A stretch of 64,000 nt of DNA from Bullera alba (Eukaryota; Basidiomycota; Tremellomycetes; Tremellales; Bulleraceae): the NCBI GenBank assembly GCA_001600095.1, contig BCIX01000003.1, forward strand, positions 2,170,001-2,234,000, given 5' to 3'. The position numbers were made by a program, and so were the translations under genes. Below are positions 21,807 through 33,613 of this stretch, in pieces. Numbering within the stretch: position 1 is the stretch's first letter; the number at the start of each line of letters is the position of its first letter. The notes beneath the pieces were generated by a model. That model searched no databases and had not been told where the DNA came from. It saw only the letters and a program-made list of their open reading frames with translations.

Positions 21807-23475
21807 TTACTGTATCCCTGCCTCCACCTGCTTCAGATGCTGCAAACTACATCCTCCCACTTCGAACCTCTTCACAGAGCGATACTTCCTCCTCTCCTCA
21901 CATCCCTCCACCGCACACGTCGCCCTCCCCCTCTCTGCCAAACCCCCATTGGCCTTGACATCGGACTTGAGATCTGTTTTCGAATCAGGTATCGTAGGTC
22001 GAGATCCGATACCGATCCATTCATCTTTGCCTTTGGGCGCCGCGACTCTCACCACCACTCTATCCCCGACGATCGAGCTAACCCAGCGGATCATGTCCCC
22101 CTCCACGCGAGCTCTCTTCGATGGCGAGCCAAGACGTGATGGACCTGCAGTCCCACTTTCCTCGCCCGTTGGTCCGTCGAGCTTGGATCGTGAACGACCG
22201 GTCTGCGCTCGTAGTAGCCTGTTTATCGTTTGGTCCTGAAGTGCGGAGGATCAGCGATGCCCACCCTACGATATTGATGCTATCGATAAGAATCCAGGAC
22301 TCACCTGCTCGTCTTGGAGTTTCTGCTCCGTTTGCCGCTTTCGCCGTCTGGCCATCTCCTCCCGCCTCTGCAGCCGTTCTGCCTCTGTGAGCACCAGCTT
22401 CTTGTTTCCTGGATCTAGCAAGACGTCAGCATCAAATCATCGTCAACGCTACTGCTGGATACAGAGTGTGGAAGGTGACTAGTGCAGATGGAAAGCTTGG
22501 GTAGAGACGACTTACCATTTGGTAGTGCTAGTAACACCTCTTGAAGGTCCTTGTTCCCCTTTGCCCGTTGTCTAGCTGTTAACTTGGATGGGCTGAGTGA
22601 TCTGCGCGAGTCTCCGCCCATCGAATCCATATCAATGTCATGGTCATTGTCATCATCGAGCAGTTCGTCCTCCTCGGAGCCTGTTTCAGAGTCAGCACCG
22701 CTGAACAACTTCTTGGCGTCTGAGTAGTGTTGTCGTGGACCGATCACGAGTTCAGAAAAGCCAGCCAGCCAGACACCCGGACACACTGTCTCTTGACGGA
22801 TTGTGACTCACCAATATCCTGCTCGATCGCAACCTTCTTCCCCTTCTTACTCGACTTCTTCCCAGGTGGCCGCCCTGGACCAGGTCGCTTGCCGAGGTTT
22901 GAGCCACTTGCGACCGCATTGCCATTCTGCTTTGACGTTGGAATGACCGTCAACTTGATCTTGAGGGCTGAGCCCGCCGCTGAACCCTTTCTTGTCGTTG
23001 ATGCCTCTTCTACATCTTCCTCTCCATCCCCGTCAGCCTCTAGGTCAGAACCACCTTCATCCATATCATCCTCTTCCCCATTCTCTTCCTCCTCCAGCTC
23101 ATCTATCTCCTCGCCTTCGCCGTCGATGTCCATTTGTTCCTCCTCCTCCTCTTCTTCTTCATCCGGCACTTCATCTTGAGCAAGCTCATCCTCGCCTTCA
23201 TCCTCCAACTCATCTTCTTCACCTTCGACCTCCTCATCCTCGTCACCGATCAACTCCTCCAAGTCGTCGTCGTCCTCGTCTTCATCCTCGTCGGGCTCGG
23301 CATAGCTGACGTTCTGGGCGGCTCCTCTGCGCCTCCCATCCCCTCTCCCTGGACTCGCGGGCTTGGGCGAGCTCGCGACTGAAGACGGGTCGGACGACGA
23401 GGGCGATTCGATGATCCTCTTCGCGCGGCGAGTCGAGGTCGGTATAGATGGTCCCGGGGGGTGTCTAGATGACAT
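21807..23475 (-). CDS. IES2: INO80 chromatin-remodelling complex subunit B (Ies2/PAPA-1-like)
   Basis: Subunit of the INO80 remodeller, stimulating its ATPase in the nucleus. The start ATG at 23475 opens MSSRHPPGPSIP. The N-terminal half is very acidic with long Glu/Asp runs. A Gly/Pro/Lys hook (LGKRPGPGRPPGKKS) follows, and then the PAPA-1 helix LVLTEAERLQRREEMARRRK with EQKLQDEQ joined across an intron to DQTINRLLRAQTGRSRSK. The C-terminus carries a HIT-type zinc-finger-like motif: CAVEGC, RKYRSVKRF, GGCSLQHLK. These three blocks in this order define the family. About 430 residues, five exons. It is divergent from TIM9, sharing a 317-bp promoter. Confidence 0.88.
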
Positions 23476-23792
23476 GGCGGTCTGTTCTTGTTATGCTTGG
23501 CGAGTGTTGATCCTCTAGATTGTACTTGTCGCAGCTTGGTACCCAATTGTTACCCAACACCACGTCTTCGCGACCCACCTCCAGGCTCCAGGAGCAGGTC
23601 GCTGACCGTCGCTCAAGGCTAGGCGGAGGCGGAGTTGTTGCCAATCTCCGCTTCTACCAATTTCAACGGCCTGGCCGTTCCGTACGCTGATCGAGTGCAT
23701 CGTCCATCTGTTCAGCTCAAGTTCAGCTGCACACTTGCCAGAGCCTCATACTTCACTCTACTGCTCAATCTCACCGTACAGACACCGCCACC
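23476..23792. promoter_or_regulatory. shared divergent promoter of INO80B and TIM9
   Basis: 317 bp between the start codons of INO80B (minus) and TIM9 (plus). It holds no coding pattern. I recognise no specific operator. Confidence 0.5.
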
Positions 23793-24575
23793 ATGGACTT
23801 TTCGGGAATGAACCAGTCGGAACAGGCCGCCATGGCGCGATACGTCGAGAAGAAGCAGGTGAGCAGTGTCGCAGACCCTTGTCTCTCTGCCCGACTTCGG
23901 CTTGCGATAGCGGCAAGGGGTGATGCAAGACGCATAAGGCTGATGTGTCTGTAGATGTCCGACTTTATGAAGCTGTACTCTGGTCTAGTGGAGAAATGCT
24001 TCACAGCCTGCGCCCAGGATTTTACCAGCAAAGCGCTGACGACGAACGAGGTGAGTGGTCGTCTGGGCTGTGCTGGGAATGGAAGAGATAAGCGTGGAAG
24101 TGGAGGAGCAGAGGCTGTGGAGAAGACGACATGGATCTAGATCAGTCGATCAGGCCATAGGCTAGGCTGTCCTCCATGAGCGATCTAAGCCGTCTGAGAC
24201 TTGCTTGAGGAGCGCGGACAGCATCGCGGCGTCGTCACGTCGCCGCCGGGACCTATACCTATTTCGACCCCAAATCGCTGACTCACAACCTGTCCTAGAC
24301 AACTTGCGTGCAGAACTGTACAGACAAATTCTTGAAGCACTCTGAGAGGATAGGCGCCCGATTCGCAGAACACAACGCTGGTGAGTCAGTCCTTGCGATA
24401 CGTTTTGGAGGAAGGTTCGGTGAGGGACGTACGGATATATCTCAGGAGACGCACCCGGGCGGCTAGTGTGAGGTGCAATCGACGGAAGATTCGGCGATGG
24501 AGGAAGACTCGGCAGTTCAAGGCGGAAGGACCATGGCTGATGCTCGCTTTTCTAGAACAAATGCAGGGACAGTAA
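23793..24575 (+). CDS. TIM9: small TIM chaperone of the mitochondrial intermembrane space, Tim9
   Basis: Tim9 works with Tim10 to escort hydrophobic carrier and beta-barrel precursors across the intermembrane space. Four exons encode about 90 residues: [22 protein letters not shown], then [19 protein letters not shown], then [19 protein letters not shown] and a last exon EQMQGQ. The twin CX3C motifs are CFTAC and CVQNC, with FMKLY and FLKHSERIG matching Tim9 and not Tim8, Tim10 or Tim13. The stop TAA is at 24573-24575. Introns take up more than half of the gene. Confidence 0.95.
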
Positions 24576-25744
24576 TCAGTGTGCCATTATGTATCAACAC
24601 CATTCATCATGACTACTACACTGGCTAGAGATGTCCTTAGACACTTGACGACCGACTCTGAGACTTGAGAGCGGTTCTTTCGAAATAGCCAGCGACAGAG
24701 CCTCGCACTGATGCTTCGGTCGCAACCCTGCGGATCATGTGATCAATCTGACACCCAAAGTTTCCAGTTGTTCTCCTCAAGGCGCTTGTTCTCTCTAGTT
24801 CTAAAGTCGATCTGCGCCTGCTCAACTCACTATGGTCCATGCTGCAGTCCGTAGGGCCCAGCTATACTGGCCAGCATGCGGAGGTTTGGTCACATTACGT
24901 CGATCTTGTGGTCGGGTGCGGGCTGATCACACGAGTTGTCTGCAGTTCCAGAGCTGATGACTGGTTTCATCTCCGATGGTAGCGCTGCAGCTCACAGTAT
25001 GTGTGAGTACTTGAGTTGCTCGGAAGGACAGGTATGACTAGACAAAGAGGCGAAGACCGGTCCAACGACGGTCCGCCAGCAGGACTGCTCTCCTAATGGT
25101 CATAAGTGACCGTAAACGACCTCGCTGTGTATACATGAGTGTATAGCTGTAGCGTATCGATTGGGATCTGAGATGCCGGTGTTTGTAGATCGGGAGTCAA
25201 TGACAGCGACAGGGCGGGAAACATTCATTGCCACACAAGGCGAGTTCAACACAGCTAGAGCTTCGCCAATGCGGTGGGCACCCGCTACAGCATCAAAGGA
25301 ACATGTCATATGTTCCGCCGCGAGCATTCAGGACCTGAGCATCGTCAATCACATTGGCTGGACAGGTTGAGAACGATGACTGAACGCATCAGCTTCTCTG
25401 AATCCAACCTTCGGATGGATATGGTCGGCGTCTGGACTGTTGAGTCTTGAAAGTATATAGCAGATGAGCCGACCTGGAGCTCAGCACAGCTGCACACTGC
25501 CTCTCTTCGCTTTGGTAGCGACATTAATCAGCAAGGCCTCTCCACGGTTGATGTCGCAATGTAGAGAATATGTCAGCGGAGGTATAATGCCATCCTGGGG
25601 ATTCTTGACAAGAGGCCAGAGTCCCTCCTCACATCCTTCACTTCATCAGCCACGACACGCGGATCCAGCTCCACATGCAGGTTCAGTCATCAACGCTGCA
25701 TTGTCGCCTATGACATCCAAAACTACCTCGGACTCCAGTCCACT
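24576..25744. other. intergenic region between convergent TIM9 and RPS26
   Basis: About 1.17 kb. Both strands are open around 25100-25370 (for example FIATQGEFNTARASP on plus), but I recognise no family and see no convincing start or splice pattern. This is long for a convergent gap here and might hold a small unrecognised gene or a degraded one. Confidence 0.4.
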
Positions 25745-26467
25745 TTATGCTTTCTGGCCTTCGGCGGTCTTGGCAGCCATAGCGGCGGCGACGGCGGGGT
25801 TGATTCGCTACGAGCCATCAGAGCTCAGCGTGTGCAAACAAGCTAGCGCTCTTCGGATTGACTCACCTTGCCGTCCTTGAACACAGCTCTTGGTGGTGGC
25901 AGTCTGTTTTTCCTCGAGTTGATGGCTCCGGCCTTGGCGGATCGAACTCGGACGACTAAAATTCAATTAGCATGGATCACCTTCGAGAGAGAGGGTGGTG
26001 CTCACTTTTGGCGTGGATGGCGCACGAGACACAGTAGGCGAGACGGATGTAGAGCTTGGGCAGGGCGTATTCCTGGTAGACGGAAGCGTCCGACAGATCT
26101 CGGACGGCGGCGGCCTCGACCATGTTCTTAACCGAGTTTCTCTTGATGGCCTTGTCCTGGGGGAAAGGTCAGTGCTGGTCGAGACATCGCCTCTCTTGGT
26201 GGGTGCAGCGGGTGATTCTCTTCTAGTCCTGATTTGGTCAAAGCACCACTAGTGTCCATCCTCCGCTTCTACGGTTCTCCAACATCTTGCCAAGCTGATC
26301 CCATCTCCAGTCCAGAGATCCCAGTTTGAGATATCCCAGCACCCCGCTACACCCACTCCCCTTGGACTCACCTTGGGCACACATCGCGAGCAGTTGGAAC
26401 ATCGGACGAATCGGACGTGTCCTCGTCCCTTCTTGTTTCGTCCTCCTCCTCTTCTCTTTTTGGTCAT
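25745..26467 (-). CDS. RPS26: 40S ribosomal protein S26 (eS26)
   Basis: Component of the small ribosomal subunit near the mRNA exit channel. The start ATG at 26467 gives [20 protein letters not shown], then [12 protein letters not shown], the zinc-binding knuckle. Further exons read [39 protein letters not shown] and [18 protein letters not shown] in order. The last exon ends [18 protein letters not shown] and TAA at 25745-25747. Ribosomal protein genes in this group usually carry several introns, as here. It is divergent from the PUB-domain gene. Confidence 0.95.
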
Positions 26468-26983
26468 AATGGGTGGGTTTGGGTTTGGTCTTTAGTTTGT
26501 CGTGAAACTGAAGACGATGAAGAAGGTGTTCAACAATGCGAATTCGACACTTTTTCCAGCAACCGCACTGCGCACCCAGGAAGCGAGAGTCAGCCAGGCT
26601 GGGCGGGTGGGTAGTGTCTGGGTGACGGGCGGGGTGATCGGGGTTATCTCCAGGCGGGTGCAGGGGATAACGCCGAAAAGGGGTATGTGGCGTGGGTGAG
26701 TGGAGGTCTTAACGCCGATACTCACCTTTTAAATATCGCCGAATGCGGATCGCGCATACAAGTAGATGGTCGGCGGTCACCGCCGCGGTGCTTATCCGTC
26801 ATCCGCTATGCCCTTGACCCCGCTCGGTGGAGGCGGGGAAGGGAGCTACAGTAGGCCGGATCTCCTGTCATCGATGGCGACCGGGTGATTCGTCGTGTCC
26901 AACCCGCAACCAACTCTCTCCTACATTCACTCTTTGATCAAGGACCACTAACACGTCGCGATCACTAAATACGCTCGACCAGC
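26468..26983. promoter_or_regulatory. shared divergent promoter of RPS26 and PUB-domain gene
   Basis: 516 bp between start codons. No coding pattern on either strand. It should contain ribosomal-protein promoter elements, but I cannot name a specific site with confidence. Confidence 0.45.
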
Positions 26984-28268
26984 ATGCCGCCCAGAGCACC
27001 GAATCCGCGTGAAGCAGCCCTAGCCGCGGCCGAAGCCAGGCTGAAGAACCTCCAGGCCCCAGCGACCGACCAGCCCAACGTGCCCGCAAAGGAAGTATGG
27101 GTCCAGCCCTCGGAGCAGGAGGATGCACAAGCCAGAAGAGCGTTCGCACGTTTGTTGGACAGGGGGATTGTTAGGGATAACAACTACCAGCAGAGCTTTA
27201 TAGCTGTCGAGGTGAGTGATACATCAGTTGCGGGATAGCCTTGGCACCGTAGTCCTGATGGTGGGAGGGAGAGGCGAAACATCCTTTATCTGGGAGCACG
27301 CGAAGGAGGTTGAGAAGATTATACGAAAGCATACATCACTGTCCGAGCCATGCTGACACCCAATGCCACAGACCATACTCAAGATCGCGAACAACATCCT
27401 CTCGTCAGACGATCCAAAGTTCCGCACATTGAAAGCGTCCAATCCCACGCTCAAGAACAAAGTCCTAAGCGCAGTCGGCGCGCACGAGTATCTCATTGCA
27501 GTGCGTAACGCACATAGCTATTGCTATCAGCATGCGGACAGCTAAATCTGCCTGCGTAGATGGGATTCCGGACCAAGACTACCGATTTCATCCTGTATTA
27601 CGTCCTCGAGCCCAGGATGAAGCGCATGCACGAGCTCAAGCTCGGCACCGAAGTTCTCAAAGAGCACGTGAGTCATCTCGCGTCATCACCATCAACTGTC
27701 TCTCGACTTCCGGCTGACGATCTTGTTCCCACCCTAGATGGTCCAAATCGAAGCTCGCTCGACGTCGAAAGAGCAGAGCAAACTGCTGGCAAAGGACGAA
27801 GAGGCACAGCGGAAAGCCCGCGCCCTGCAGGAGTACGAAGACGACCGAGCGGGCGTGAAAGCCCGGCTGGAGAGGGAGAAGTGGGTGAGGGAGAACAGGG
27901 AGAAATTGAAGAAGGAGCAAGAGGCGGCTGAAAAGGCAAAAGAGCTTCAGTTGGAAGCTCAAGCAGCCGCTTTTGCCAACATGGACCGCGAGTCTGAAGG
28001 GGATAGCGATCAAGAATACCAAATGGACCAAATGGATCCAGAGGAGAACTATCACCACGACCACGACGAAGACGAGGAGGAAGAGGAGGAGGAGGAGGAC
28101 TGGGACTGGAGAGGAGGAAACGTATTGGGTTCCGCATCAGACACCGCGACGTCATCGGCAGTCAAGCTTGAATCCTCGACGGGGTTGAGGAACCGATCCG
28201 GAGGCATGTCGACGGAGGTGTCAAACTCGGCGATGGCCCAAAATTTCAACGGCAATTTGGACAGCTGA
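26984..28268 (+). CDS. PUB (PUG)-domain protein
   Basis: Probable cofactor of the AAA ATPase Cdc48/p97, since PUB domains bind its C-terminal tail. Four exons: MPPRAPNPREAALAAAEARL (helical, Ala-rich), then YQQSFIAVETILKIANNILS, KNKVLSAVGAHEYLIAMGF and KTTDFILYYVLEP across exon joints, which together form the PUB fold (about residues 60-150). The rest is a long coiled coil (KEQSKLLAKDEEAQRKARAL), an acidic run near 28070-28110 and a Ser-rich end. No UBX, UBA or transglutaminase domain is present, so it is neither a full UBXN6 nor a PNGase. The role beyond Cdc48 binding is inference. Confidence 0.85.
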
Positions 28269-28918
28269 GCCAAGTGGTCGCATGATTCCAGTCTTAATCG
28301 TGAGCGGAATCGAGAAGACAGCAGAGATAGCCGATCATCGATTCATTCACCGGCCCACTTCAAGAGGTCTCTCATCAGTTGGACCAGACCTTCGGATACG
28401 GAGACACATAGACGGCATGACCACATACCCACCATTGACCTAATATTCGGTTCTGATCCTTCGCACGATGGCTCAATCACGGTGTCGTGGAATCGGAGAT
28501 AGACGAGGTCTCAATGCGGAAGTTCATCGATAATCACCCGCGGGTCCACTGTCCTCGTATCCTCAATGTAGACACCACTTCGATTACTTTGATTCGATAC
28601 ATGCATTGAGATGTGCGTAAATATGCGCATTTTGATCATTGGTATGAAACTTCATGATGATACCTCGAGGGTCAGATTGCGCTCTGACCCCCCTCGTTTT
28701 GCTTTATCTCGTCTTCTACCCTGTACTCCAGTCTATCATGCTGCGTCCCCATCTCCATGCTCTGATCCTCGTCTATATCACCGGCGCGACTTGCCGTGCG
28801 ATTCACTACCTCCATCCAACTCGCTTCTCTTGCACCCAGTCCACCTCATTTCTCAACGCCAACATCTCCAAATCACCCAAGCTCAAGCTCGGTCGACGGT
28901 GAGACACTGGTTTGGGGC
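28269..28918. other. intergenic region between convergent genes
   Basis: 650 bp between the PUB gene and the 3' end of SAM50. I see no coding pattern; the plus-strand frame that starts near 28654 overlaps SAM50 antisense and is a shadow. Confidence 0.5.
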
Positions 28919-31456
28919 CTACAGGAACTCCAGGCCGACGCCGACGCCAAAGCCCCTCGACATGCGCTCTCCCTTTCGCCCCACCAGCGGCATCGAGAAG
29001 TTGACCTCTATTCGAATTGGATCGAGACTACCTCGTCTCAGCACGTCCAGTCTCCGCAGTGCCCACTCCTGAGTGAGAACGGGTCTGGACTCACCGATAC
29101 ATCAGTCCGAGGCCGGCAGACAGGTTCGGCTTGTTGTACATTTTGGCAATGTTCTCCGAGAAGGGCTGGTCTGCGATGAGGTGGGGTGGGTTAGCGACCA
29201 CTCTCTCTACGTTCAATCCCTCTCCTCGTTGTCCATGCCCATTTGATCTCTCGGACCTCCCACCACTCTCACTCGCCCCTAATGCGCAATTGTGAATTGG
29301 TGATCACCGTACTCACCTCTATTATACCCCGAAATCTTGCCGGCATTCAAGAACCCATGCAGTCTCGCCGGCCAAGCCTCCTTCCCTGGCCACAAGGGCG
29401 CAAACACACTCAACCCCATTCCCCAAGCCATCTCCCCTCCGAGCGAGTCTTGAGAGTCGTGCAAACCCATACCACCGACTTTCCAGCCTCGGACAGAGTT
29501 TGGTCCGCCCAAAAACAGCCGATCCGGCAGTTCCGTCGGTGACGACCGAGGTGAGAGGGGATAGAGGAGGGACGTTAGGGACGCTATTGAGAATGTCTAC
29601 AGTGGCGTCAATGTATGTATCGATTGAGTCTGTCCCCGCTTCTTCCTGCCCGGTCCTGAGATAGGCCTAAACAGGCACAGCATGGAGATCTGGTACCCAC
29701 CACGTTGGACCCCTCGTACAGCGCTCTGGAGAGGTGCGACTGAGTGACTGATTTCAAGAAATGCGCCGAGGTCGACGAGCCAGGCAGTCCAGCGTACTCC
29801 TACGTCACCATCAGTATTTCCCATTTGCCTGCAGGTCAACCCGCTGCCCGACGTACATGCGTCAGCTTGAGCATTCGCCCCGACGTGCCGAGATATGGGT
29901 CATCCCGGGTATCCGACAACCAAGTGTGCGTCAGAGACGACTTTGTCGATGGTCTCGCCAGTTCTCGTATCCTGCGCGGATTAGCTCCAGCCCGCTTGCA
30001 GTAGGCGAGATGACTACTCACGATACTGAGGCTTTGGGCAGCAGACCAGTGATTTCTCGCTGGATGTACTCGTACGTGAGGTCGTGCGCGCCCCAGGGTG
30101 CTATTGCCTACGCGGAGGATCATGGTCAAAGAAATCCTCCCAGACGGGCAGTGGACCCACGCTGAGCTTGGCTCGGGCACCTTGCGCTTGCTCCCGGTGC
30201 GAGGCGAACGCCGTGTTGTCCCGATCAAACGAAAAAGCCGATAGAGCGAACGCCAACAGCGGCGAGCCCAGCAGAGGTGTTGACAGAGATGCCTGAGTGA
30301 ACGGTGTTAGAACGCCCGACCACAGATGACTTTATGAGCAGGATGAGCTCACCGAATACGCAGACTTTGTTTTCGTCCCTATCGAAGCTTGACCTTCTAG
30401 TGTCTCTCCCCCACCCAGGGCATTCCTCAGCCTCGCCGTGATGTTCTGCACACAGTCTGAGTCAGCATTCTCGCCCTGCTTCCTGGACTGCGAGAAGGAC
30501 ACTCACCCCTCCGCCCTCATTCCCGCCCACTTCCGTCCCCGCTTTCAAGAAAAACCTCCCGCGCTCTTTCAGCCCAAGCACCAACTCGACCTCGTCCGGA
30601 TCTCCGCCTTGCTTTGTCTCGAGCCGGACGGACGATTCTTCCATGTTGTATACCCCAAACCGGTCCAAATGCGCGACGAGCGCCCTTGTCGAAAACAGGA
30701 TCTCGTGTAGCGTCCGAGGGGGCGGTGGCGCCGGGTTGAGCCAGGAGGGGATGAAGGGCGAAGTGCTGGGTGTGATGAACGGGCTCAAGAGGGAGTTGAG
30801 GAATGACGACCTGGAGATTGGAGGTGAGGGGGAGAGGCGGATACTTGAGAGCCGCATAGGTCGATCCATGTTGTCCGAGACCTAAACGTCAATCCCATTA
30901 GCTCAGATACGAGACACTATACGACGGAGCTATGAAGATAACGCCAAAGCAGGCCACGATGCCACTCACCACCTGCCCGAGCCGCTGCTGAGCGGCCATG
31001 TACTCTCCCTTCAATCTCCTCTCAAACTCGGCTTCATTCGCCTTCCGCACCTCCTCCATTTCCTCAAACGAGGCACTACCAGAGCTCAATCCTTCACTGC
31101 CGGCTCTCGCTTCGTTCCCAGTGGTTCCCTGAGCACCGCTCGATGAGGCCCGGGGTTGTGGCCGGGAATACGCATTCCGGAATATCGAGCTCGAGGAGAA
31201 CGGGTTTGGGGGGGTGTACGGCGGGAAAGGTGACGTCGAACTCGATTGCGGAGGGGCTGATGCTCCCTGTGTGATTATTCGTCAGCTTAAATAGTCTTGT
31301 CTGGTCATGATAGCCTGCAGCCGGGCATAACGACTCGACAACGTGACGTTGTGCCGGAATAAAAGATGGAGACGAAGCACCCACCTCGAACTCAACCTCA
31401 GCCTCTATCACCTCCAAATCCGCTTTTGGCGGTCCACCCTCGGCGTTGGGGTCCAT
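28919..31456 (-). CDS. SAM50: mitochondrial sorting and assembly machinery subunit SAM50
   Basis: Outer-membrane beta-barrel of the Omp85 family that inserts other beta-barrels into the mitochondrial outer membrane. The start ATG at 31456 opens MDPNAEGGPPKADLEV. After a Ser/Pro-rich linker and a helix (EEMEEVRKANEAEFERRL) comes the POTRA-like part: MRLSSIRLSPSPPISRSSFL, LVAHLDRFGVYN, and FFLKAGTEVGGNEGG. Barrel motifs are LRNALGGGETLEGQASIGTK, FWASPGPNSVRGWKVGGMGL, LHGFLNAGKISGYN and the last strands IRIEVNFSMPLVGRKG and GVGVGLEFL. The order and the TEVGGNEG and NALGGGE motifs are specific to SAM50. About eight or more exons, roughly 520 residues. The stop TAG is at 28919-28921. Confidence 0.9.
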
Positions 31457-31538
31457 CCTGACCGGCACTGATGAGCTCCTGGTGTCGGCGAGGGGTGTAG
31501 AGCAGAGTGGATGATGCTTCCGACTTTCATGGCATAGC

Positions 31539-31784
31539 TCACCCGGCAGTACGAGTACGATGGTCGAAATGGATCGGGACGGCGTGGCGGAGATGACCGC
31601 TTTTGACTTCCGACGGAACTACGGGTGGTGTTGACAAAAGTTGTCCACTTGCAGGCGCTATGAGCGATGATGGTGATGAAGCACGTATCGGTATCCAGGC
31701 AGCTGCAAGAGGACTCACAGACGGTATAGAGCGAAAAGGGGCGAACTTGGAGGTGTCATAAGCGCTTTCCATCGAATTGGGCAT
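31539..31784 (-). other. possible small gene or leader exon, unknown
   Basis: A minus-strand ATG at 31784 opens MPNSMESAYDTSKFAPFRS and is followed by a good donor (GTGAGT) after about 21 codons. A second good donor (GGGTGAGC) lies near 31543. The open stretch between has no recognisable family. It may be a small gene between SAM50 and the methyltransferase, or 5' exons of the SAM50 transcript. Confidence 0.3.
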
Positions 31785-31821
31785 TGGAAACTAGAGAGGA
31801 ATTGCTACAAATTGCAACACA

Positions 31822-33268
31822 ATGCCATCCATCGAGGACAACTTGCCGCCCACGAACGAGGGCTACGGGACGAAGGAGTACTGGTGGGTCAAGCACAAGC
31901 GACTAGATTCTGTCGGGTGACTTGGTGAGCTGATCTGCGATGGCAGGGAGCAGCGGTATACAAAGTAGGTCACTACGTTTCAAGCGACAGCCAGGACCGT
32001 TTCTCGAATCCCGGAGCCGTGTCGTGTCATTGCCAGCTCCTACCGCGGTGCTTTTACAACCCAACAAACAGATGGGCAAACGAATCACGAGGTTGAAGAA
32101 CTCAGGTTGGGGTACTAATCGATCGTTCAGCGAATCCCCCGGAACGCACTTTGACTGGTTCCTATCCCCGACGTACCTCCTCCCATACATCGAAGACCTT
32201 TTGGCGGATATCGGCAAACAGGCTCGGGTGCTCATGCTCGGATGTGGAAATTCGACACTGGGTGAAGTGGTGGGTCCTATCTCTTCGTCTCGCGGTCTAC
32301 AAGGAAGCAAGCTCATGGTCGCAGATGTACGATGCGGGATACAAGAACATCGTCAACCTGGATGTAAGTCGCCTCCATCTCCGAATGCCATACCGGTCTT
32401 TCGTCATTGGTGCACCAGCGAATCCAGATGGATGTGTTGGACAAAGGTGCTGATTCGACACGGGGGTAGTACTCCGCCACAGTGATCGACCAGATGAAAT
32501 CGCGACACGAGTCTCGCCCGGAGATGCAGTGGATCGAGATGGACGTTTTGGACCTACAGTTCGGAGAGGAGTTTGATCTGGTCATTGATAAAGGTGGGTC
32601 CATCACACCTACAGTGCGTGCTTATGATTTGGCTGATGTATCCACTCATTAGGCACAATGGAGTGAGCATCGACCTCGCAGTCATTCAGGACAGCCATTG
32701 ATTTTACCTTAGCGCTATGCTCACGACCAAGGGCGATCCCTGGGTGAGTCGCTCCGTCCAATCGCTATCCACTGGACGAGCCGGCTGACAATTCGGTAGA
32801 ACCCCCCGGAAAAGGATATCAAGACCTGCACACAAGAGGTCTCTGAAGCTTTGAGGTGAGTCTGCCTTTTTGCTCATCCAACCCACAGTGACCAGCTGCG
32901 CGAGGCATTGGTTCCGTCCGAGTCCAGCTAATACCGCCATAGAGTCCTGCGGAAGCGGTCAACCTCGAAATTCGTCTAGTGAGTCGACCCAACCCTGCCC
33001 AAATCGCATCCACAAGCCACTGGCTCGTTAACAGAGAACGACCCGCTGACCTTTCTTCAGCTTCACGTTCGGCCAACCGCATTTCAGAAAGCGGTGAGCA
33101 CTTTCTCTTTGCCCCGTAGATGGCGCAGCTCCCAAGGGGTGTGAGGAGGAGTCCGCTGACGAGCACAGGTATATGGAGAACCGGGACGGATTCACATTGA
33201 CACACCGCGAAATTGGGCCGAAGGAGGGTTTCGCGTACTTCATGTACACGCTCAAATACTCCGGATGA
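31822..33268 (+). CDS. SAM-dependent methyltransferase, EEF1AKMT4-like
   Basis: Class I methyltransferase related to the eEF1A lysine methyltransferase EEF1AKMT4 and the N-terminal domain of METTL13; probable lysine methylation of elongation factor 1A in the cytosol. It starts MPSIEDNLPPTNEGYGTKEY. The YWEQRY signature is built from exon 1 and an 18-nt exon at 31947-31964. Then come FDWFLSPTYLLPYI, motif I VLMLGCGNST, VNLDYSATVIDQM, MDVLDLQF and DLVIDKGTMDAML, the last needing a 10-nt exon at 32653-32662. It ends FVYFTFGQPHFRKRYMEN, FTLTHREIGPKEGFAYF and YTLKYSG with TGA at 33266-33268. About 220 residues in at least ten exons, unusually fragmented for its size. All core motifs are present. 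Confidence 0.85.
31947..31964 (+). other. 18-nt microexon of the methyltransferase
   Basis: The exon lies between TGGCAG (acceptor) and GTAGGT (donor) and completes Y-W-E-Q-R-Y, the N-terminal signature of this methyltransferase group. Removing it destroys the motif. Confidence 0.8.
32653..32662 (+). other. 10-nt microexon of the methyltransferase
   Basis: GCACAATGGA lies between CATTAG and GTGAGC. Joined to AAAG on the left and CGCTATG on the right it gives K-G-T-M-D-A-M, the conserved KGT(L/M)DA motif of the family. Ten bases are not a multiple of three, so skipping it would shift the frame. Confidence 0.85.
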
Positions 33269-33613
33269 ACATGGTGCCATGGCCAGCCGGCAGAGGAGTA
33301 GCTCTACTGATGGCAGCCAATTCTATTGTCGTGGTGCCGTCCAACAGCTGGGATTATACCTGAATCGAAGCTATTAGGCACTGCTCGACAATCTTTTAGG
33401 TCCATCCTGGACAATCTCTCGAGTACACCGCTTAACTGGACCAAGGGCCAATGGCTACCTGTGCTGATTCAGACTCCACTAGAGCACTGATGGACAAACC
33501 GAGCAGAACAAAGCCGCAAGCTCATCTCCAGTGCGATCAAGCCCTTTACATTGATTTCAATGATACATACGACCAACTATCTCGCTTCCTCGCCTCAGTT
33601 CCTGACACCTGGC
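33269..33613. other. intergenic region between convergent genes
   Basis: 345 bp between the methyltransferase and L-rhamnonate dehydratase 3' ends. I see no coding pattern or repeat in it. Confidence 0.5.

Noticed and set aside
21730..22239. Plus-strand frame of about 170 codons
   Set aside because: It overlaps the C-terminal exon of INO80 subunit B, which has clear motifs on the minus strand.
22727..23309. Plus-strand Ser/His/Pro-rich frames
   Set aside because: Antisense shadows of the Glu/Asp runs of INO80 subunit B.
28611..29179. Several plus-strand frames
   Set aside because: Antisense to the last exons of SAM50, or Ser/Pro-biased non-coding DNA.
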